Assembly (NCBI GenBank): GCA_023250755.1
Contig: JAHFAC010000167.1
Span: 1-5,125 of the forward strand
Direction of reading: 5' to 3'
Length of the DNA stretch: 5,125 nt
From: Bacteriovoracaceae bacterium
GTDB taxonomy: Bacteria; Bdellovibrionota; UBA1018
Notes under the pieces: generated by a model
Database searches by the model: none
What the model saw: the letters and a program-made list of their open reading frames with translations, nothing else
What the model was told of the DNA's origin: nothing
Program-made: the position numbers and the translations under genes
In this document: piece after piece, positions 1-4,368 of the stretch
How the letters are laid out: each line of letters begins with the position of its first letter
Position numbering within the stretch: the stretch's first letter is position 1

Positions 1-731
1 GAGTTAATGTCAGCTACGTCGCCTTTAATCTACACGACCCCATTCTGCGCAATCAGTCTGTCAGAAGTGCAATCGCTCGGGCGATTCCAAGAGATCAGAT
101 CATTTTATACAAGTGCCTTGGATTCTGCACTCGGGCAGACAGCCTGCTTTCTCCCTTCTTGAGTGAAAGCTATCCACTCCGAATCACTTTTGATCCAAAT
201 GACTCCGAAAGGCTCTTAGACCAATCTGGTTTTTTACGGAAAAAAAATGGAATTCGCTTTCAACTCCACTACAAAACCACTCCTGTGCGAGAAGGCCTCG
301 AAACCGCACAGATCATTCAGGAGTCGCTTCGAAAAATCGGCATTGATCTCGTCCTAGATGTCGTAGAACCAGCGATCTTTCTTGCTTCGATTAAGCAGAG
401 AGCCTTTCAGCTTTACTCATCCCGTTGGGTAGGCGTTGCAGATGGATCAATCCTCTATCGAACACTCCACTCGAAGCAAAAAAATAATCGGATTGGCTTT
501 AGCAACCCGAGGATCGATCACCTGCTCGAGCAGGCCATGGGCGAAATGGATTCGCTCAAGCGCCATCAACTACTCAAACAGGTTCAGGAAAAAATGGCTG
601 AAGAACTCCCTTATTTTCCTCTGTGGTTTTGGAATAATGCTCTCTTAATCCGTAAAAAAGCACAAATAGGAATCCAAGCCGGTCAACTTTCACTCAAAGG
701 CGCGCTGGAACCCCTGACAGAAATCAGATAA
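1..731 (+). CDS. ABC transporter substrate-binding protein, family 5 (oligopeptide/dipeptide type), C-terminal part
   Basis: Incomplete at the left edge. The frame is open from base 3 and gives 242 residues ending at the TAA at 729-731; a TTG at 159 lies inside the gene and is not its start. These periplasmic (or lipid-anchored) proteins bind a peptide or similar ligand and deliver it to an ABC importer of the Opp/Dpp/Nik type. The visible part begins with the family signature region (YVAFNLHDPILRNQSVRSAI), in which N and the R-x-A-x-x-x-A-I-x-R pattern are typical of SBP_bac_5. It continues through the second lobe (AQIIQESLRKIGIDL, a classic lobe motif) to the usual C-terminal LPYFPLWFWNNALLI segment. 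Full-length members have about 500-550 residues, so roughly the first half, including any signal peptide, is missing. The ligand cannot be inferred. No permease or ATPase genes follow; instead rsmE starts 12 bases downstream, so this is probably an orphan binding protein or the end of a transporter cluster lying to the left. An A8 run at 240-247 does not break the frame. Confidence 0.9.
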   Translation, partial: VNVSYVAFNLHDPILRNQSVRSAIARAIPRDQIILYKCLGFCTRADSLLSPFLSESYPLRITFDPNDSERLLDQSGFLRKKNGIRFQLHYKTTPVREGLETAQIIQESLRKIGIDLVLDVVEPAIFLASIKQRAFQLYSSRWVGVADGSILYRTLHSKQKNNRIGFSNPRIDHLLEQAMGEMDSLKRHQLLKQVQEKMAEELPYFPLWFWNNALLIRKKAQIGIQAGQLSLKGALEPLTEIR

Positions 732-732
732 A

Positions 733-738
733 AAGAGG
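733..738 (+). promoter_or_regulatory. Ribosome binding site of rsmE, decides the start codon
   Basis: AAGAGG lies 5 bases before the ATG at 744. The frame is also open at a GTG at 738, but that codon overlaps this Shine-Dalgarno sequence and would have no site of its own. The ATG is therefore the better start and removes two residues from the longest reading. Confidence 0.7.
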
Positions 739-743
739 TGGTT

Positions 744-1514
744 ATGGCTCTAAGAAAATTGTTGGCTCCTCTCCTTCCCAAGCCCGGCACCCCTGCAGAA
801 CTCCCCCTGGACGAAGCAAAACACGCACTTCAAGTTTTGAGGCTCGAATCAGGGGATCCGGTCGAAGTCATCGATGGCCATGGTAATGCAGTACACGCTC
901 GACTTGAGCGAAGTGGAAAGCGAGTTTTTGTCGAATACATTGGGCCTGTAATTGTTGTGAACCCATCCGCACAAGTCCTCCCCATCACCCTCGAACAAGC
1001 GATCCTCAAGGGAGATGCTATGTCCTGGGTCATCGAAAAAGCGGTCGAACTCGGCGTTCAAAATTTTGTTCCAGTCGTTACCGCCAGGACTGTCGTTCAA
1101 ATCGATAAAAAAGGACCAGAAGCCCTGGTTGCCCGATGGGAAAAAATTGCAAATCAATCCCTTAAGCAGTGTGGCCGGCTCCGGAAAATGAAAATTTGTG
1201 CGCCCAAGCTTCTTCAGGATTTAGAGTCTGGTGTTGATCGTTTTTGGTGCGATGAATCCACTCAGAACGAGTCCGCCTGTTTTTTATGGAATGAAATCGA
1301 CAAAATTCCATTATCACTCTCTCAAGAAATCCATTTGCTCATTGGCCCAGAAGGAGGATGGGAACCTACCGAACGACAAATCCTCATGAGCTATCCGGAT
1401 TTCGGCAACAGACGACTTCGTCAAATCAGTCTTGGCCCCCTCGTGCTCCGAGCTGAAACTGCTACGCTCTTTTCGATCAGCCTGCTCACGGGCTTTCTCA
1501 GGAAACTAGCCTGA
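744..1514 (+). CDS. rsmE: 16S rRNA (uracil(1498)-N(3))-methyltransferase RsmE
   Basis: This enzyme uses S-adenosylmethionine to methylate N3 of U1498 in helix 44 of 16S rRNA in the assembled 30S subunit. It belongs to the SPOUT class and acts as a dimer. The protein has 256 residues, close to the usual 240-250. An N-terminal PUA-like domain (about 1-72) holds HALQVLRLESGD followed by EVIDG. The SPOUT domain follows with KGDAMSWVIEKAVELGV (about 89-105), the RW...Q-C-G-R helix (131-145), the SAM-binding loop LLIGPEGGW (198-206) and the knot segment LGPLVLRAETA (230-240), all classic for the family. The AAGAGG site at 733-738 favours the ATG at 744. The gene starts 12 bases after the binding-protein gene and ends 45 bases before the RDD gene, so it is probably co-transcribed with both. 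Nothing suggests loss of function. Assignment is firm; the modified base is taken from family knowledge. Confidence 0.96.
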   Translation: MALRKLLAPLLPKPGTPAELPLDEAKHALQVLRLESGDPVEVIDGHGNAVHARLERSGKRVFVEYIGPVIVVNPSAQVLPITLEQAILKGDAMSWVIEKAVELGVQNFVPVVTARTVVQIDKKGPEALVARWEKIANQSLKQCGRLRKMKICAPKLLQDLESGVDRFWCDESTQNESACFLWNEIDKIPLSLSQEIHLLIGPEGGWEPTERQILMSYPDFGNRRLRQISLGPLVLRAETATLFSISLLTGFLRKLA

Positions 1515-1520
1515 AACCGC

Positions 1521-1548
1521 TTGACAGTCGGGCGCCTCGAAAGACAAT
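1521..1548 (+). promoter_or_regulatory. Possible internal promoter for the RDD-family gene
   Basis: A perfect TTGACA at 1521-1526 is followed after 16 bases by GACAAT at 1543-1548 (four of six matches to TATAAT). It lies just after the rsmE stop. Transcription would start near 1555, about five bases before the ATG at 1560, which has no Shine-Dalgarno sequence. The placement would suit a leaderless or nearly leaderless message. Only sequence resemblance supports it. Confidence 0.35.
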
Positions 1549-1559
1549 GTATTGCTTAT

Positions 1560-2222
1560 ATGCAAGAGGAGCTAAAAAACAAAATCCAATTTACTCCCCT
1601 AACCCCAGGGCTTGGATTTCATCCTTTTTCAGATGGCTTACCCTACGCACCTGTAACCAAAGCTGGGCTCTCAGAATCCATGGGAACCGGGGCTGTCTCT
1701 GCGGGGGCACCTAAAATTGCGCGCCAGCCACAACGCCCTCTTCGAGTTTCTGTTCCGACTCCTTTTATTTCCGCCCAACCAACACCGGCCGAAATTGAGC
1801 CCGCTGAACAAAAATTTGGCTATTGGTATCTCTTAAAAAGAATTTTCGCTTACTCACTCGACTCAATCGTCAACCTAACACTTTGCCTGGCTACGTTTGC
1901 CTTCGCTTTTTGGAAACAAGGTTTGAATTTAGATGGGATGATCACCCCCGGCATTCTTGCTCTTTCAGCACTTTTTTTGATCGTTTTCAACTGGGCTCTC
2001 ATCACGGCGCAAGAAGTTGCCTTTAACACCAGCCTGGGTAAACGTTCTTTTGGCCTCATACTCCCAGGCACTGCTCATGCCTGTTTTTGGAGAGCGTTTT
2101 TCTTTCTCATTAGCGTGGGGTTTTGTGGAGTCGGTCTGATGTGGGCGCTTTTCAAACGAAACAAACGGTGCTGGCACGATGTTGCAATGGATCTGCAACC
2201 GATTGAAATCGCTCGGCTCTGA
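1560..2222 (+). CDS. RDD-family membrane protein with a long soluble N-terminal arm
   Basis: A 220-residue protein in two parts. Residues 1-85 are hydrophilic and rich in Pro and Ala, with a striking motif at 11-31 (TPLTPGLGFHPFSDGLPYAP within it). Residues 88-213 form an RDD domain: the first helix begins LLKRIFAYSLDS with the diagnostic Arg and Asp (about 93 and 101), a second helix covers about 129-150, the loop carries TSLGKRSFGLIL, and the third helix (about 178-197) is preceded by WR and followed by KRCWHDVAMD. Three membrane segments with these Arg/Asp positions define the family. RDD proteins sit in the inner membrane; some are linked to ion or solute transport, but most have no known function. 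The ATG at 1560 is chosen because the N-terminal motif starts soon after it; a TTG at 1521 would add 13 unremarkable residues and overlap the possible promoter. Neither start has a Shine-Dalgarno sequence. Gaps of 45 bases from rsmE and 15 bases to the heptose gene suggest an operon. Confidence 0.88.
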   Translation: MQEELKNKIQFTPLTPGLGFHPFSDGLPYAPVTKAGLSESMGTGAVSAGAPKIARQPQRPLRVSVPTPFISAQPTPAEIEPAEQKFGYWYLLKRIFAYSLDSIVNLTLCLATFAFAFWKQGLNLDGMITPGILALSALFLIVFNWALITAQEVAFNTSLGKRSFGLILPGTAHACFWRAFFFLISVGFCGVGLMWALFKRNKRCWHDVAMDLQPIEIARL

Positions 2223-2237
2223 GAGAAAGGCATTTCT

Positions 2238-2744
2238 GTGGCTTCTCATTCAATCTCACCGCGACCATTCAGCTCAAAAATAAAATCCCCAGTACAACTC
2301 AAGCAAATTCTTACTCGCCTCAAAAAACAAAACGCCCATCCTATTCCTGTTTTTACCAATGGATGCTTCGATCTTCTTCACAAAGGCCACGTGACTTATC
2401 TTTATAAAGCTCGCAAACTTGGCACTCACCTTATCGTTGCCATCAACAGTGATTCATCCGTCCGATTGCTGAAAGGCCCGAATCGCCCCATCAATCCATT
2501 GGCAGCTCGGGCTGCCGTCATTGCAGCGCTCGAGTGTGTGGATTTTGTCACCTGGTTTAGCGAAGAAACCCCGCAGAAACTGATACGCCAACTCCGTCCT
2601 CAGATTTTAACCAAAGGTGGAGACTACAGACCCGAACAAATTGCAGGTGCCGTGGACGTTCTCTCATGGGGAGGCAAAGTGCGGATTCTCCCTTTTGTTG
2701 AAGGTCACAGCACAACACGAATCATCAAACGCACAAAGAAGTAG
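2238..2744 (+). CDS. rfaE2: D-glycero-beta-D-manno-heptose 1-phosphate adenylyltransferase (RfaE2/HldE C-terminal type)
   Basis: Cytoplasmic nucleotidyltransferase that transfers AMP from ATP to heptose 1-phosphate, giving ADP-heptose for the LPS inner core. The 168-residue protein shows [12 protein letters not shown] (40-51), with the HxGH signature of the cytidylyltransferase-like fold at 48-51. It also shows [18 protein letters not shown] (67-84), [12 protein letters not shown] (101-112), LTKGGDY (124-130) and [10 protein letters not shown] (156-165); all match the C-terminal domain of HldE. No ribokinase-like kinase domain precedes it, so this is the stand-alone form, and a separate HldA/RfaE1 kinase should be encoded elsewhere. 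The start is GTG at 2238, with AAAGG at 2226-2230 seven bases upstream. It follows the RDD gene by 15 bases and ends the operon. Close relatives of the fold (glycerol-3-phosphate cytidylyltransferase TagD, and FAD synthetases) are less likely given the KGPNRPINP and KGGDY segments. Gene symbol is by homology class. Confidence 0.93.
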   Translation: MASHSISPRPFSSKIKSPVQLKQILTRLKKQNAHPIPVFTNGCFDLLHKGHVTYLYKARKLGTHLIVAINSDSSVRLLKGPNRPINPLAARAAVIAALECVDFVTWFSEETPQKLIRQLRPQILTKGGDYRPEQIAGAVDVLSWGGKVRILPFVEGHSTTRIIKRTKK

Positions 2745-2762
2745 GCAAAACCTGCCTCTTTT
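2737..2762 (+). terminator. Weak hairpin terminator candidate at the end of the heptose gene
   Basis: AGGCA (2743-2747) pairs with TGCCT (2753-2757) around a five-base loop. With one bulged T the stem extends by AAG to CTT, and it is followed by CTTTT. The stem overlaps the TAG stop codon and the T-run is short, so termination may be partial. It is placed where an operon end is expected, just before the TATAAT box of the next gene. Confidence 0.4.
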
Positions 2763-2787
2763 CCTTCAATTACTTTTTCTCTATAAT
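2759..2787 (+). promoter_or_regulatory. Promoter of the coiled-coil protein gene
   Basis: A perfect TATAAT box at 2782-2787 stands 17 bases after a poor -35 element, TTTTCC (2759-2764, three of six matches). Transcription would begin near 2794, giving a leader of about 20 bases that just includes the Shine-Dalgarno sequence. The perfect -10 box in an intergenic gap and the fitting distance to the start codon support it. Confidence 0.55.
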
Positions 2788-2798
2788 GGAATTTAAGA

Positions 2799-2813
2799 AA
2801 GGGTGCTTTACCC
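2799..2813 (+). promoter_or_regulatory. Shine-Dalgarno sequence with small hairpin before the coiled-coil gene
   Basis: AAGGG (2799-2803) is a Shine-Dalgarno sequence about ten bases before the ATG at 2814, a rather long spacing. Its G residues belong to an inverted repeat, GGGT (2801-2804) and ACCC (2810-2813), with a five-base loop. The hairpin would end directly at the start codon and hide part of the ribosome site. Four base pairs is short, so a regulatory role is only possible. Confidence 0.4.
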
Positions 2814-3239
2814 ATGGAAATCAGCAACTCTACGCGCAATGCTTTCGCGCTTGAAGATGAACGATTCCAGCAAGCTCTTGCCGAACACCGAGCTCACAAA
2901 AAATCTGCCCTCGATGAGTTAGAGACAGAGCATAAAAAAGAAATCGATAACCTGACCAATCTCTATCGAAAACAATCCGAAGATCTTGACAAAGCCTATC
3001 GGGTTGATCTTTCGCGACAAGGTGAAAATCATCAAAAAACCTTTGAAGAAATGCACAAGAATTTTGAAAAAGAAGTTCAAGTGGAACATGAATCCCAGGA
3101 AAAAGAATTTGAAAAAATACGTGATCGAGAACGAACCCGGGTTGAGGATTACCGGAAAAAACAAGAAGAACACCTCGAGCACCTTCATCAAAAATATCAA
3201 GAAACCATCGATGAAATGCAGAAAAATACAAAAACCTAG
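2814..3239 (+). CDS. Small, highly charged coiled-coil protein of unknown function
   Basis: I do not recognise a family. The 141-residue product has no Pro, Cys or Trp and a single Gly (residue 70), and it is dominated by Glu, Lys, Gln, Asp, Arg and His. It should therefore be one or two long alpha helices forming a coiled coil from about residue 15 to 137. There is no signal peptide or membrane segment, so it is probably cytoplasmic. Aromatic residues recur at 77, 84, 99, 113 and 128, a spacing of 7 or 14-15, consistent with heptads mixed with longer repeats. Histidines (73, 81, 92, 120, 123, 125) are frequent. It has its own TATAAT box and Shine-Dalgarno sequence and lies alone between the heptose gene and a convergent response regulator. 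Several other frames are open across this gene, but only this one has a start signal and helical composition. A structural or scaffold role is a guess from shape alone; similarity searches will be confounded by the low-complexity composition. Confidence 0.8.
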   Translation: MEISNSTRNAFALEDERFQQALAEHRAHKKSALDELETEHKKEIDNLTNLYRKQSEDLDKAYRVDLSRQGENHQKTFEEMHKNFEKEVQVEHESQEKEFEKIRDRERTRVEDYRKKQEEHLEHLHQKYQETIDEMQKNTKT

Positions 3240-3250
3240 TTTTCAATTTT
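3231..3250. terminator. AT-rich palindrome between convergent stops, possible terminator
   Basis: AAAAC (3231-3235) and GTTTT (3239-3243) form a five-pair stem around a three-base loop, overlapping the TAG stop, and a further T-run ends at 3251. It lies between two genes that converge with 17 bases between their stops. The stem has only one G-C pair, so it is a poor classical terminator. Confidence 0.25.
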
Positions 3251-3256
3251 TACCCG

Positions 3257-3682
3257 TCAACAAGCCAGTTGGGCTAGCGACTCAACTGATTGAAGGCTAT
3301 TGATCTGCCAACTTGTCCCACGCCTTTGGATTGAATTGAGATAAAAAATCAATTGCTCACAATCAAAAGGCTTTCTAATCACGTGATGAATCCCAAGCCG
3401 ACGCGCCTCGTCCTCTATCGATGCACTAGCAGAAAACAGACATACGATGGGAGAGTCATCGTCCTTGACGGTCTTGATCTTCTTGAGCGCCTCTGTAAAT
3501 TTTTGTGCTGAGATCCCCCCAGTCTGAAGATCCAGAAGAATCAAATCAAATGAATGCTTCTGAAGCAAGGGAAGCCCCTGCTCTCCTCGCTCAACTGAAA
3601 GGACTTCATGCCCTTCGATCTCTAGAGCAAACCTCAAAGTTAGGGAAATACTGTAGCTGTCCTCGACTAAAAGAATACGCAC
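3257..3682 (-). CDS. Single-domain response regulator (CheY-like receiver)
   Basis: Receives a phosphoryl group from a histidine kinase or phosphotransfer protein and acts through protein contacts, as it has no output domain. The 141 residues cover one receiver domain (about 2-120) plus a 20-residue tail. Key residues are present: the acidic pair E7-D8 in ILLVEDS, phosphate-acceptor D51 in LILLDLQTGG, S84-A85 in CLFSASAS, and K104-P105 in VIRKPF. The usual Met-Pro after the acceptor Asp is replaced by QTGG, and the switch aromatic region reads HHVIRKPF, both mild departures. The start is GTG at 3682, giving the classic MRILLVEDS opening; the frame is open back to the stop of the upstream membrane gene, but no ATG, GTG or TTG lies there. 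No Shine-Dalgarno sequence is visible. It follows the membrane-protein gene by 57 bases on the same strand, and no kinase gene is in view. Partner and output are unknown. Confidence 0.9.
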   Translation of the reverse strand: MRILLVEDSYSISLTLRFALEIEGHEVLSVERGEQGLPLLQKHSFDLILLDLQTGGISAQKFTEALKKIKTVKDDDSPIVCLFSASASIEDEARRLGIHHVIRKPFDCEQLIFYLNSIQRRGTSWQINSLQSVESLAQLAC

Positions 3683-3690
3683 CGAACTGG

Positions 3691-3719
3691 CTTCTAACTT
3701 TACAATGAGAGCCTGACAA
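3691..3719 (-). promoter_or_regulatory. Possible promoter for the response regulator gene
   Basis: On the minus strand TTGTCA (3719-3714, five of six) is followed after 17 bases by TAGAAG (3696-3691, four of six). Initiation near 3684 would fall two bases before the GTG start at 3682, which lacks a Shine-Dalgarno sequence. The element lies in the 57-base gap after the membrane gene. Sequence resemblance only. Confidence 0.35.
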
Positions 3720-3739
3720 GAAGAATTGGCCTTCGTTCC

Positions 3740-4285
3740 TTATTTTCTGTCACCTCTCAGAACCCGATCAAAAAATGCAACTGAAACCATCGAGAGCCCA
3801 AAAACCAATGCCACGGGAAAAGCTGCGCCAGAAGAAAAATGTGCTGCCAACACCTCTGGAAAAGATTGAATAAAAAGATTAAAAACAAAAATCCAGGTAA
3901 ACAAGCCCCAAACTAATCCCATCCCAAGAAGTGGCAAAAGCGAATTCGTCCCTGTAAAATGCGCAAAAATGACACCCAGAATCATAGCAAAAATCTCATA
4001 AAATGCTGTTCCAACCCAAATCGCATTCCAATGCAGGCCAAATTCAGTCGCTGATGCTCCTAAAAAAGGAAGAGCGCCTAACTTTAAAAAATAAAAAATC
4101 TCTTTATTTGCGATAACAGACAAAACTGAGGCAAACGCGATCATCACGGCTCCGGCCAAGAGCCCCCCCATTGCACCTGCAATTAAACGCGTGGGATCCC
4201 AACGCAGCCAAATTTCGACTAAATTCATCTCTCCTGGGTCTTTTAGGCCTGGGTGTTTTAAGTCATTCGATTGATTTTCATGCAT
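3740..4285 (-). CDS. Uncharacterised integral membrane protein with about four transmembrane helices
   Basis: I do not recognise the family with confidence. The 181-residue product has a hydrophilic N-terminus (1-32) and then about four membrane helices: 34-58 (Gly/Ala-rich, AGAMGGLLAGAVMIAF), 88-108, 115-138 and 153-172. It ends with the basic tail RVLRGDRK. Loops hold recognisable points such as LGALPFLGASA (69-79), FAHFTGTNSLLPLLG (107-121) and FNLFIQSFPE. There is no signal peptide, ATPase or kinase motif; an inner-membrane location is inferred. Three starts are possible: TTG 4303, ATG 4285 and ATG 4228. I choose 4285, where GGGG lies seven bases upstream; the ATG at 4228 has AGGAG but only two bases away, too close, although it would still keep all membrane segments. 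A 15-base tandem duplication lies in the N-terminal arm. It precedes the response regulator on the same strand, so the two may be co-transcribed. Function unknown. Confidence 0.8.
   Translation of the reverse strand: MHENQSNDLKHPGLKDPGEMNLVEIWLRWDPTRLIAGAMGGLLAGAVMIAFASVLSVIANKEIFYFLKLGALPFLGASATEFGLHWNAIWVGTAFYEIFAMILGVIFAHFTGTNSLLPLLGMGLVWGLFTWIFVFNLFIQSFPEVLAAHFSSGAAFPVALVFGLSMVSVAFFDRVLRGDRK
4233..4262. repeat. Two-copy 15-base tandem repeat in the membrane-protein gene
   Basis: CCTGGGTCTTTTAGG (4233-4247) is followed directly by CCTGGGTGTTTTAAG (4248-4262), 13 of 15 bases identical. Being a multiple of three it keeps the frame and yields LKHPG-LKDPG in the hydrophilic N-terminal arm of the membrane protein. 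It looks like a small recent duplication in a tolerant region. Confidence 0.7.
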
Positions 4286-4331
4286 AGAAGAACCCCATAT
4301 CAAAAAAGTGCAGAAAAAATGACTGAATTTA

Positions 4332-4361
4332 TTGACACATTACGACTTCATGGTCGAGCAT
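4332..4361 (+). promoter_or_regulatory. Possible promoter for the creatininase-family gene
   Basis: A perfect TTGACA (4332-4337) is followed after 18 bases by GAGCAT (4356-4361), a weak -10 with three of six matches. Initiation near 4368 would place the start codon at 4369 at or next to the 5' end of the message. No Shine-Dalgarno sequence precedes that ATG. It overlaps a candidate promoter on the other strand. Confidence 0.35.
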
Positions 4362-4368
4362 ATCTCAA
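4339..4368 (-). promoter_or_regulatory. Possible divergent promoter for the membrane-protein gene
   Basis: On the minus strand TTGAGA (4368-4363, five of six) is followed after 18 bases by CGTAAT (4344-4339, four of six). Initiation near 4332 would give a leader of about 45 bases before the ATG at 4285. It shares almost the same DNA with the plus-strand candidate, so the two would compete for polymerase if both are real. Confidence 0.35.

Noticed and set aside
240..247. A8 run in the binding-protein gene and T8 run at 4435-4442 in the creatininase gene, possible slippage or frameshift sites
   Set aside because: Both frames are intact and family motifs continue on both sides, so there is no sign of a frameshift or programmed slippage.
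849..1157. Minus-strand open frames at 830-1033 and 849-1157, and 1850-2249 (-)
   Set aside because: They overlap the firmly identified rsmE and RDD genes and have no recognisable product or start signal.
2983..2994. A third TTGACA on the plus strand inside the coiled-coil gene
   Set aside because: No start codon or gene follows at the expected distance, so it is treated as chance coding sequence.
2830..3246. Long open frames on the minus strand (2830-3246 and 2919-3200) opposite the coiled-coil gene, and 2986-3303 on the plus strand
   Set aside because: The coiled-coil gene uses few codons that create stops in other frames. The minus frames give Phe-rich, implausible products, lack start signals, and the plus-strand one runs into the convergent gene.
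3266..3288. Inverted repeat CAGTTG (3266-3271) / CAACTG (3283-3288), possible terminator or operator
   Set aside because: It lies within the 3' end of the response regulator coding region and has no T-run on either side; it is most simply chance within coding sequence.
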